Positions 34,411-45,778 of a stretch of DNA of 64,000 bases are shown piece by piece (position 1 is the stretch's first letter; the number at the start of each line of letters is the position of its first letter). The notes beneath the pieces were generated by a model. It was not told the origin of the DNA, searched no databases, and saw nothing but the letters and a program-made list of their open reading frames with translations. The position numbers and the translations under genes were made by a program. Source of the stretch: Tillandsia leiboldiana (lineage: Eukaryota; Streptophyta; Magnoliopsida; Poales; Bromeliaceae); assembly GCA_029204045.2 (NCBI GenBank), contig CM055068.1, forward strand, positions 30,207,587 to 30,271,586. Reading direction: 5' to 3'.

Positions 34411-35573
34411 TGTTACGGCTTTTTGTGTTGGCATATTTCGTGAGTTGAGTCGGAGTCTTGAAGTGATCAAATTGTCAATCAGCAATCGAAGACTTAGAGA
34501 AGATTCAACAAGAGCTCAAGTTGACACTCAGTGTTTTGAGTCTTGAAGATTGAAGATGAAGAATTGTGGATCAATTACATCAATCTCAAGGAAAATGGAT
34601 TCGGAATGATCAGGTACGTTCAACTAAATAATTTTGGTGATCCGAATACATTTGAGTAGTTTAGAAACACTTGGATAAGTTTTCATTGCATAAAAGTCAA
34701 AAACTGTTTTTTTAGGAAATCCGTTCAGGACTGGAAATTCTATTCAGGACTGTTTTGTTAATCCAGTCCGGACCGTGGATTCCAGTCCGGACCCCGAACC
34801 TTGTTTTTTTCAGGAATTGCTGAAAAAAGACGACAGTCCTGAACCAGTCCGGACCGTCGTGCGGGAAAAATTATGTTAAGTCAGTTTTTGATGCTTATCT
34901 CTTTCCAAAGGTTTCTAACCTATAAATAGATACTTAGGGTTTCTCAAGAACTGCCGATTAATTAATAAAATACTTGAGAGCAACCCTAGAGGCTAGGTTT
35001 TTATCGTTCTTCTTTATAGCCTCTTTTAGGTCAATTCGACGGTTCTTCCAAGAGATACTTTTTGTCGAATTGATCTAATCTTTGCTTAGAGATTCCATCC
35101 ATGGTTCTTCATTGATAATCTAAGCAAAGGATCACCATCGAAGCTTTTATCAACTTTGCGTCGTGGATTCGACGTAGCATCGTGGATTCGATGTGTTGAA
35201 GGCGTTTCGTGGATTCGAAACGTGTGCTCGTGGATTCGAGTGGCGTTCGTGGATTCGAACGTGTGCAATGGACGTGCAATCGGTGGAGCGCAAGATCCGA
35301 AGAACTTGAAGAAGGGGTTTGAGTCCGTCGAGTCGGTAATCACCTTGTTATTCTTCTTTTCTTAGTGGATTGTTATTTCGTGTTGGTCCCGTGGTTTTTC
35401 TCCTGGATTGGAGTTTCCACGTATATCTCGGTGTGCTATTTTTATTTTCCGCAATGGTTTTTATTTTGCACTGAGATTGGTTTTATAAGTATTACACCTA
35501 TTTACCCCTCCTCTAGTTGTTTGATAGTACCTATTTAGATCCTTGTGGATCCTCAATATATAAAAACCAACAC
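34411..35573 (+). mobile_element. 3' LTR of C3 (1163 bp)
   Basis: TGTTACGG to AACCAACA. Contains AGTCCGGACC motifs (34755-34855), TATAAATA at 34921-34928 and a hairpin array at 35159-35261. It reads TTGGCATATTTCGTGAG at the place where C1/C2 3' LTRs have the 164-bp insertion, which shows that the insertion is derived. Confidence 0.85.
35159..35261 (+). repeat. TGGATT-loop hairpin array in the C3 LTR
   Basis: Five hairpins, all with loop TGGATT. Stem 5' arms are CGTCG (35159), CATCG (35178), CGTTTCG (35203), CTCG (35227) and CGTTCG (35244), each followed after the loop by its exact reverse complement. Stem sequence changes while pairing is kept. Confidence 0.92.
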
Positions 35574-38500
35574 TGTGGACCGGGACCACGGAGCAGGCCG
35601 GGGCGCCTCGGAGCGTGTGCCTGGCAGGGTGCGCAGGCGGAGCTGGCGCGCGCACGTGCATGCGCCAGGCGTGCGTTGACTGGCTGCCGGGCTACGTGTC
35701 GGCGTCTGGGGCGGCCACGTGTCGTGCTGTGAGAGGGTGGCGTTGGCTGTTGCCTGTTGTGCGCTGACGTGGTGCACCCTCCACGTTTCGGGCGCTGGTT
35801 GGTCCGGTCTACGCACCCGGTTTTTGGCGCCCGAAAGATTCGGGCGCCGAAAACCAGGGACACGTTCGAAATTTTCCGAATTATTTGAGCTGCCTATTTA
35901 AGCTATCCGAGCCGCCTTCTTCTTCCCTTTTCCCACATTTCCGAACCTCCCCTCACCACGACGCCTTCAGCAAAGTTGTTCCCCTCCGTGTTCTGCATCC
36001 TCTGGAGGATTTCTAGGATTTTTGGTGGCACGCACTTTGAGGTTTCCATTTTTATGGCGCGGCACACGCTCGTTCATTTGTGATCTTCTCCGTCGCGTTT
36101 TGGTGTACGAGCTCTCCCGGCCTACTCCGACCAGCTTTTCAGGCGATTCTTGCACCACTGGAACAGCGACGGATAGAGCTATCATCTTGGTACTTCCTGC
36201 TTCCCTTCGTTTTGTGTTTTTCGAGGAGTTCTTCCTAGCTTTCTGTGACTCTTTTTCCTGTGTTGAGACTTGGACAGCGGCTCGCTTCTTCGGCGATATC
36301 TCCGCACTCGGACATCGGATTGGGACGTGCCTGTACACTTTTTGCATCTACACGTCTCAAGGATTATTGTCATATTTTTTGGGGATTTTTCAAAGACTTG
36401 CCCGAAGGTATATTCTTCCCCGTTTACTGTGCAGAGTATTACAGTTGTGTATGTTGTGAGGTTTTATGCACCCTGCGTTGTGGAATTTGTAACTCGGCCT
36501 ACGGGGCTCGGAATTGGACGTGCAGGTACCCGTTTCGAAGGTCTCGACGCGACGATCGGAATAGTATTTTTGTTGGATTTTTCTGAGTCCGTTCTACAGG
36601 TGAAAATTGCACATCTTCGGGACTATTTTCAGTTGATTGTGTGTATACTTGGATATTTTGGAATAAAGTGTAACTTTGGACCTTATTGTTGTACCCAGGA
36701 AGGTTCCCGAGTGTTTCTGAACCTGTTGGAACTGTCGAAAATGGCAGATAGTGGATTCCGGGTATTTTCAGCTGTTGGACTTTGGACTGTTAGCTTCTTC
36801 AGGTGGGTGGCCTCGTCTTCAATACCTATGGGCTGTATAGTAATTCTATTGATGTAGGATCATGCATGTTTGTGAGTTTATTGTGTAGCATGCTAGAATG
36901 TAGGAATTGATATTCCTGGTATTTATCTGTTGATCTTGTGATCTTTTGCAACCTACCATCTGTTAAATTAGTGTTATCTTGGAACTTGACCTAGCACCCC
37001 CGTCATATGTTGCATGTGTAAACAGACCAGTAGAAAACCCTCACTTGGGCTAGGGTTATTTATGTTTAGACATCCACACCTTATATTTCATTCCTGGACA
37101 TAGTGTTATCCTCGCACGGGTAGTGGGCCGAGTGGTCGGGACTTCCTTTTAGCGTGGGATGCATGTTACACTCGTGCTTGGGAGCAGAGTGGAGTCTGGT
37201 AGTTGTTGTTGGTCGTTATCTGTGCCGGGAGCCGTTTGGGTAAATGGTGATCTCGGGATTTTCCGTTCCCCAGTTTGTGTGTTGTCGCCACTGTGTTAGT
37301 GGCAGTAGTGTACCGGTGTTAGCAGGACCTAGAACCCAGAACCTTTTTGACATACACATGATTTTAGTCTACTGATGTTTTTCTTCCAAGCAACGAAGGG
37401 CCGCTGGAGTCTGTTCTTGTTTGATTGGACAAAGGCATTAGCCCTTCGGGGTTTGGGTATAAAATAGTTGTTTTCCAACTATTTTTCCTAAAAGAACTAA
37501 AATCATTAAAAATGGGTTTCTCCTTAAATCAAGATAGTTTTTCAAAAAGGGAACTACTTTTAGTCCTCGCCCTGCGTGGGTTGAGTGAAAATGGGTTTCA
37601 GTGACAAATGTCACCTTTTTCCTGTAATTCTTCCCACTCGAAAGGATTCGAGTGGTCTGGGTTCTAGTGGTCGTTCCTTTGTCAGGACGAAAGCCACGGG
37701 GGCCGAGCCTGGAGCCTGAGTTGTGGGTCGATCCCGGCAGTGGAGTATCTCCAGCCAGTGTGTTTTGTGCTACGGGTTGGTGGAGTTTGCTACTGCCTTG
37801 AGTTTTGAGTGAGCTGATCAGCTGAGTCGTCGAGAGTGCTCCGACTATTGTGCGAAATGTTTGAGGATCCTGAGTCGTTCCATTCTGAGAGTGTGGGTGG
37901 ATTTTGACTATAGCCTGCAGTGCCACTTTGAGCTCGACAGAGTGCGCGGATACCTTTTTCCTCGATGGGGTCGCTCCCCTCGAGAGCCATGCCCGGGGTG
38001 GATCTGTTACTTTTGTATCGCGACTTGTCGACGCAGTCCCTCTGGCTGCGCCAGTTTTGGCAGTCACGGACGCCGTACGTCAGTCCGGTCCTATGTGGAT
38101 GTAACGGCAGTAGGTAGGCGCAGGTTTGACTGGACCCGAGGAGGCAGTCACTGTAGATTGGGTGACTATACTTGAGAGTTAGTAGATTCATCATGTTTGC
38201 ATCTGTTCCACTTTTTGAGCATCTAAATAGAGGCATAGTAGCTGTAGAGTCATTCTAATCTAGCTCTTTTCTTTCAGTGTTACTTTGTTACTTTATGCCT
38301 CTAGTAGACTTAGTGGGCAGACCGTTGGGCTTGTTGGCGGCACCCACTGAGAACTACTGTGGGATGTAGTTCTCACACCCGTCGTGGTGCCTTTTCCCCA
38401 GGGACTTCTACTCCTGTTCCTGTTGCTCCAGTTGCTGATCCTTCTGACCGTGGTGAGGGAGTCGCGAGCTAGTTCCCTACCAGGCGTCTACCAGAGAGAG

Positions 38501-38881
38501 AGTAGATGTACCCCTTCAGAGGAGATCTTCAGTTGATTAGTTATTTTTTCCTCTTTTGAGAAACTAATGTAGTGAGGACATTTTATGTATTGAGAGCCTG
38601 TACACTGATGTATTTATTGGAGATATCTCCCTGTTGAGTTCTGAGTTTTGTATCAGAGGACTTTGTATATGATCGTATTTGGGAGATGGACATTGTATCT
38701 TTATTTCCAGTTGTACAGTGGTTGATTTTATTTTTACTTCATATTATTTTATTTTTAGCTCTGATATCTGTTAGCTGTTGTACTTTTCTTGCAGGTAGGA
38801 CGCTTCGCCTATGCGGAGTTTGGCATAGGTGGCGGATTTGTTGGCGAGCCCGGGTCGCAGTTTTGACCCCGGGGCGTGACA
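35574..38881 (+). mobile_element. LTR-c, first ~0.5 kb missing
   Basis: Begins inside the LTR at CTGTGGACCGGGACCACGG (about 42283 in LTR-d) directly after C3, and ends GGGGCGTGACA before int-c. TATA-like CTATTTAAG at 35894-35902, with TTCGGGCGCC motifs upstream. Confidence 0.85.
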
Positions 38882-41765
38882 GATTTGAGTGGTATCAGAG
38901 CCTAGGATGTAGGTCATTGTGGACTTAGAAACCCTAGGCTTGTGGTTGGACATTAGGATGACTACGTGAGAGTCGTGACTTTTAGCGAGAGTCCTGATTG
39001 AGTTTTATACCTCTCCCAGGAGACGGGATGAGTGATTGGCATGTTTATTCTCCTAAGCGATTATGTTGGCTGCAGACAACATAATGCTATGGAATGGATG
39101 ACATGTCTTAGACTCTCGCTTGATTGGGTCGATTGGTTGTTGTGTCTTGATGTTTCTTATTGTGCAGTGGCATCTTCAGTTGTACCAGTGGCACCGATGG
39201 AGCGAGCAGCCCCCTCCGTGCCGACGAGTAGTGCCGAGGCACTGAGGCAGGGTGGACAGTGGATAGTAGATGAGCTTTGGGACATCATTGATTGATGGAG
39301 CCTGTCCCGGTAGTCTGAACCATCCCGATTCATAGGTTTGAGTTTGAGCCTTTGTAGGCAGAATTGGGGTTGGTGGTGATGGAGAGACTATTTGAGAGCC
39401 TCCCTGTGCTAGGGAGTTTATACAGTTGTTGAACTGCGCACTCCAGGTTTCGAGGGACGAGGCACATAGGATATTTGTGACTGGGAGTGGATTGCGCCAG
39501 GATACCATTCAGTTTAGTTGGTCCCTCCGTTACGGATTATTGATGCTTCGATAGAGTAGGCGTGGTGTATGGAGCGTGGCGTTGCAGTTCCTTTGGATAG
39601 GGATCTGCCGCCAGAGGCGAGTTCTGGATTTTGGTGCTTCGCACCGGGTGATGGAGGATAGATTGGTCGGCAGAGACATTTCTGATTTCTTTTTCCAGGG
39701 TAGCGGAATTCTGAGATGCCAGAGATCGGGTGGACCCCGATGGCAGCATCAGCGTCTTTATCAGAGTGGCGCAGCGGTAGCGTGGATTTGTTATCTGCGG
39801 AGGACCCTATTCATCATCTCAGTGTGAGCGGAGACAGAGGTCGTGCTCCCTTGTGGATAGCCTTGATTTTCAGGCAGATTGAGCGACGACCACTTGCATC
39901 GAGCGGATGAATCTGTGCTGCCCGGTTGGAGGGCGCCACGGTAGTGGATTGAGTGTCGCAGGTGGGATTTCATCACAGCAGTCGGAGTTAGAGCGTGTTG
40001 CATTCCTGCATGGACTAGAGGCAGATTTGTTACCATGTGCACTCGAGGTACAGGTTCCAGTTAGTGTTTTGCATGTGGAGGAGGCTTGCTGGTCGAGACA
40101 GTTAGAGCGCACAAGTTGTGGCGGTTGTGTGAGAGGTGCTTACGGCGGCACCGGGACTCAAGGATATCCCTGTTGCCCACGAGATCCCGGGTGTGATTTC
40201 ACCTGAGCTGTTGATGATGCCGCTGGTTAGGGAGATAGAGATTGCGTTTGTCGTGGTTCGGGGAACCGCGCTACCCTCGATAGCACCTCATTGGATATCG
40301 CCTATAGAGCTGAGAGAGCTGATGGCGCTGTGACAGGATCTGATGGATAGAGGGTCTGTTTGACCTAGTGCCACGCCATTGATGCACGGTGGTGATGCCA
40401 CGTCGTTGATACACGACTGTGAGGGTCCTTTTATGGTTCGAGTGTAGACAGGTCCGGGTGGTATCTAGAACCTTTTGATGGAGTCATACTCCGGCAGTTG
40501 TTTGTCTTTGATGCCTGTACCCAATAGGAATCTTACAGCTGAGTATTTTGCCAAGTCGGCGTTCAGGACACGGTTGGGCATTATGAGCTCACATTAAGGC
40601 CAATTGGTTTGATTAATGCCATGCCGCTCTTATGATTTGAGGAATTGTGTGTCCCAGTTGTACTTGGACGGATTGGGAGCGGTGTTCCCCAAGGATATTA
40701 TGATTTACTCCCAGAGCGACTTGGAGTACATGGAGCACTTATAGATGTGCTACCTGTCTGTGTGGATGAAGCGGTATGCCAAGTGATTGAGATACAAATT
40801 GTAGCTTCAGAAGCATACCTTCTTGGGTCACATTGTTTTAGCCGTTGGGGGCGGCTGTAGAAACCCGGCCAAAAATCGATGCCATTCGAGATTGGCCGAG
40901 ATCGACAATTATTGTTGAGGTGAGGAGCTTCTTGGACTGGGCAGTGCCAGGAGAGCTTGGCAATCGGATGATGAGACTGATACCAGCGCCAATGCTAGTG
41001 TTTCCTGTGTTGGGAGAGAGATATGCGAGTTTTAGTGATGCCTCCTTTAGTGACTGTGGACTTACCGTTGGGTTATTATTGAGCATTTTGGATTACCCCG
41101 ACAGGGCCACTGTGTTGGCAGATACCTGGAGTAGGAGAGCTGTCTGGGGTTGAGTTTGATGACTCCACAGCTGGCGCTGAGTGGAACGTTGAGGTAATCA
41201 GGGCTTGTGGTTGTGTCCCTGAGGGTCCCTTTTGATGGTAGACCGTGGTTGAGCAGTCCACTCGGATAGTCAGGATTCGGAAGTGACCGAGTGAGGACCC
41301 TAGTTTGTGAAGGCTTCTTTCCTTCTTGGATAATGGTATGGGTATGCTTCGGTTTGCCTTGGTTGAGTTGACGCAGGATGTGGTTTGGTGCGTGTGGCAC
41401 TGGTGGTTATTTTGTTTTCCCCCCAGTTTTTTGATGGAGTCCCTGAGGTCTTTCCCATGTTTCAGCGCGGAGTGATGTGCTTTTGGATCCCTCGCTCGTG
41501 ATTTACTCGCTCCATTTGAGATCAGTGAGTGTTTGGAGTACGAGGGACGCCCGTTGCGAATTCTGGCTTGTGAGGTGAGGGAATTGCGCAATCGGGCTAT
41601 GTCGTACTGGTTGTTATTGTTGTTGTTAATGTGGAGTAATCGCGGGGAGTGAGTGGTGACTTAGGAGCTGGAGATGGTGATGTTGAGTACTTACCCTTGG
41701 TGTTTTCGACTCATTGTGGAATTGTGTTAGTTTCAAGGACGAAACTTTCCTTTAGTGGGGGAGGA
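38882..41765 (+). pseudogene. Interior int-c, decayed pol
   Basis: Primer site 38890-38901. Short pol traces remain, for example DAIRDWPRSTIIVEVRSFL near 40878-40934 (RT connection region). No usable frame. Pre-LTR motif AAGGACGAAACTTTCC near 41735. Nearly identical to int-d. Confidence 0.8.
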
Positions 41766-44700
41766 TGTGAGGACCCGAAATTCCCACTTTCGGATTACGG
41801 TTACATCTACAGCTTCAGGAGTCCTGCGTGGTGTGTTGGTGGTGTTTGTGTGCAAATTGGACACAAGTAGTGGACTTCGGGCTTAAAAAGGGATCACGGG
41901 GGTAGTTGGAGGACCGTCGAGCATTTAGAAGTGGTTTCGCGCGAAACGGAGATTAAAATTGGACTCAGAGCGAAATTTGGACAAAAGATCACCCTTCCGG
42001 ATGCCTTCGTAAAAATTGAGGTTTGGAATTTGGCAAAACGGATTTCGGATTTGGATTCAGCGCGCGAAAACGATGAAAATGGACTATTCACTTGTATTTT
42101 TCGGAGCCCGGATGATGCGCACGTTTTTCGAGGCAAGTGGCACTGTTCCGGCGGCCGGCGGGCAGCAACAGAGCGCGGCGACGCGCGGGTGCGGGCAGGC
42201 GCGCGGCGCACGGGTGCGCTTTGCCACGTGGCAAATTCCTACAGGATGGGTGCAGACACGTGGCCGGCTGTGGGTGGCCGGTGCTGTGGACCGGGACCAC
42301 GGAGCATGTCGGGGCGCCTCGCGGCGCGTGCCTGGCAGGGTGCGCAAGCGGCGCTGGCGCGCGCACGTGCGTGCGCCAGGCGCGCGTTGACTGGCTGCCG
42401 GGCCACGTGTCGTGCTGTGAGAGGGTGGCGTTGGCTGTTGCCTGTTGTGCGCTGACGTTGTGCACCCTCCACGTTTCGGGCGCTGGTTGTTCCGGTCTAC
42501 GCACCCGGTTTTCGGCGCCCGAAAGATTCGGGCGCCCGAAACCAAGGACACGTTCGGAATTTTCTGAATTGTCTGAGCTGCCTATTTAAGCGATCCGAGC
42601 CGCCTTCTTCTTCCCTTTTCCCACATTTTCGAGCCTCCCCTCGCCACGACGCCTTCAACAAAGTTGTTCCCCTTCGTGTTCTGCATCCTCTGGAGGATTT
42701 CTAGGATTTTTGGTGGCACATACTTCGAGGTTTCCATTTTTACGGCGCGGCGCGACGTTCGTTCATTTGTGATCTTCTCCGTCGCGTTTTGCTGCGCGAG
42801 CTCCCCCGGCCTACTCCCACCACCTTTTCAGGCGATTCTTGCGCCATTGGAACAGCGACAGACAGAGCTACGATCTTGGTACTTCCTGCTTCCCCTCGTT
42901 TCGTGTTTTTCGAGGAGTTTTTCCAAGCTTTCTGTGACTCCTTTTCCTGTGTTGAGACTTGGACAGCGGCTCGCTTCTTCGGCGATATCTCCGCACTCGG
43001 ACATAGGATTGGGACGTGCCTGTACAATTTTCGCATCTACGCGTCGTAAGGATTATTGTCGTATTTTTTTGGGATTTTTCAGAGAATTGCACAATGGTAT
43101 ATTCTTCCCCCTTTACTGTGCAGAGTATTACAGTTGTGTATGTTGTGAGGTTTTGTGCACCCTGCGTTGTGGAATTTGTAACTCGGCCTACGGGGCTCGG
43201 AATTGGACGTGCAGGTACCCGTTTCGAAGGTCTCGACGCGACGATCGCGATATTATTTTTGTTGGATTTTTCTGAGTCCGTTCTACAAGTGAAAATTGCA
43301 CATCTTCGGGACTATTTTTAGTTGATTGTGTATACTTGGATATTTTGGAATAAAGTGTTACTTTGGACCTTATTGTTGTACCCAGGATGGTTCGTGAGTG
43401 TTTCTGAACCTTTTGGAACTGGAGAAAATGGGAGATAGTGGATTCAGGGTATTTTCAGCTGTTGGACTTTGTACTGTTAGCTTCTTCAGGTGGGTGGCCT
43501 CGTCTTCAATACCTATGGGCTGTACAGTAATTCTACTGATGTAGGATCATGCATGTTTGTGAGTTTATTGTGTAGCATGCTAGAATGTAGGAATTGATAT
43601 TCCTGGTATTTATCTGTCGATCTTGTGATCTTTTGCTTCCTATCATCTGTTAAATTAGTGTTATCTTGGAACTTGACCTAGCACCCCCGTCATATGTTGC
43701 ATGTGTAACCAGACCAGTAGAAAACCCTAACTTGGGCTAGGGTTATTTTTGTTTAGACATCCACACCTTATATTTCATTCCTGGACATAGTGTTATCCTC
43801 GCCCGGGTAGTGGGCCGAGTGGTCGGGACTTCCTTTTAGTGTGGGATGCATGTTACACTCGTGCTTGGGAGCAGAGTGGAGTCTGGTAGTTGTTGTTGGT
43901 CGTTATCTTTGCCGGGAGACGTTTGGGTAAACGGTGATCCCGGGATATCTCATTTCCTTGTTTGTGTGTTGTCGCCACTATGTTAGTGGCAGTAGTGTAC
44001 CATTGTTAGCAGGACCTAGAACCTAGAACCTTTTTGACATACACATGATTTTAGTCTACCGATGTTTTTCTTCCAAGCATCGAAGGGCCGCTGGAGTCTG
44101 TTCTTGTTTGATTGGACAAAGGCATTAGCCCTTCGGGGTTTGAGTATAAAATACTTGTTTTCTAACTATTTTTCCTAAAAGAACTAAAGTCATTAAAAAT
44201 GGGTTTCTCCTTAAATCAAGATAGTTTTTCAAAAAGGGAACTACTTTTAGTCCTCGCCCTGCGAGGGTTGAGTGAAAATGGGTTTCAGTAATAAATGTCA
44301 CCTTTTTCCTGTAATTCTCCCCACTCGAAAGGTTTTGAGTGGTCTGGTTTCTAGGGGTCGTTCCTTTGTCTGGACGAAAACCACGGGGGCCGAGCCTGGA
44401 ACCAGTTATTATTGATAGGGTTGTAGGTGTTGGTCTCCCGGAACTTTCGGGCCCTGGTTGGTGTCTTCTGTGAGTTTGATGTTCTGTCGTGGGGAGCCGT
44501 TGTGTAGACGGTGGTCCCGGGCCGTCGTGTATCTTCCGGCCTGTGTTGTTGGGAACCGTTTGGGTTGACGGTGGTCCTGGGTTGTTGAGTGTTGTCCGAC
44601 CAGTTTTGTTAGCCCTGAGTTGTGGGTCGATCCCGGCTGAGGAGTATCTCCAGCCAGTGTGTTTTGTGCTACGGGTTGGTGGAGTTTGCTAGTGCCTTGA

Positions 44701-45778
44701 GTTTCGAGTGAGCTGATCAGCTGAGTAGTCGAGAGTGCTCCGACCGTTGTGCGAGATGTTTGAGGATTCTGAGTCTTTCCGTTCTGAGAGTGTGGGTGGA
44801 TTTTGACTATAGCCTGCATTGCCACTTTGAGCTCGACAGAGTGCGCGGATACCTTTTTCCTCGATGGGGTCGCTCCCCTCGAGAGCCACGCCCAGGGTGG
44901 ATCTGTTACGTTTGTATCGCGACTTGTCGACGCAGTCCCTCTGGCTGGGCCAGTTTTGGCAGTCACGGACGCCCAACGTCAGTCCGGTCCTACGTGGATG
45001 TAACGGCAGTTGGCAGGCGCAGGTTTGACTGGACCCGAGGAGGCAGTCAGTGTAGATTGGGTGACTATACTTGAGAGTTAGTAGATGCATCATGTTTCCA
45101 TCTGTTCCACTTTTTGAGCATCTAGATAGAGGCATAGTAGCTGTAGAGTCATTCTCTTCTAACTCTTTTCTTTCATTGTTACTTTGTTACTTTATGCCTC
45201 TAGTAGACTTAGTGGGTAGACCGTTGGGCTTGTTGGCGGCACCCACTGAGAACTACTGTGGGATGTAGTTCTCACACCCGTCGTGGTGTCTTTTCCCCAG
45301 GGACTTCTACTCCTGTTCCTGTTGCTCCAGTTGCTGATCCTTCTGACCGTGGTGAGGGAGTCGCGAGCTAGTTCCCTACCAGGCGTCTGCCAGAGAGAGT
45401 AGATGTACCCCTTCAGAGGAGATCTTCAGTAGATTAGTTATTTTTTCCTCTTTTGAGAGACTGATGTAGTGAGGACATTTTATGTATTGAGAGCCTGTAC
45501 ACTGATGTATTTATTGGAGATATCTCCCTGTTGAGTTCTGAGTTTTGTATCAGAGGACTTTGTATATGATCGTATTTGGGAGATGGACATTATATCTTTA
45601 TTTCCAGTTGTACAGTGGTTGATTTTACTTTTACAGCATATTATTTTATTTTTAGCTCTGATATCTGTTAGCTGTAGTACTTTTCTTGCAGGTAGGATGC
45701 TTCACCTATAAAGAGTTTGGCATAGATGGCGGATCTGTTGGCGAGCCCGGGTCGCAGTTTTGACCCCGGGGCGTGACA
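41766..45778 (+). mobile_element. LTR-d, complete (4013 bp)
   Basis: TGTGAGGACCCG to GGGGCGTGACA. Promoter region: palindrome TTCGGGCGCCCGAA at 42527-42540 and CTATTTAAG at 42582-42590, then a CT-rich leader. The 200-codon frames after the TATA box have no recognisable domain and differ between LTR copies; I treat them as non-coding. Confidence 0.88.

Larger units (their letters stand above)
33771..35573 (+). mobile_element. Truncated Sirevirus-like copia C3: 3' end and 3' LTR
   Basis: Only the last 640 bp of the interior and one LTR remain. No coding domain is left. Purine tracts AGGGGGAGAACAG are repeated about four times at 34020-34080, and the final tract CCAAAGGGGGAGAT precedes the LTR. 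The LTR is related to that of C1/C2 but clearly diverged (TGTTACGGCTTTTTGTGTTGG start). It lies between int-b and LTR-c, both of which are shortened, so a deletion removed the rest. Confidence 0.8.

Noticed and set aside
42664..43321. 200-codon and 100-codon frames after the TATA box in LTR-d, with parallels in LTR-c and LTR-e
   Set aside because: The frames are not kept at the same length in the sister LTRs and show no recognisable domain. They look like open leader sequence, not genes.
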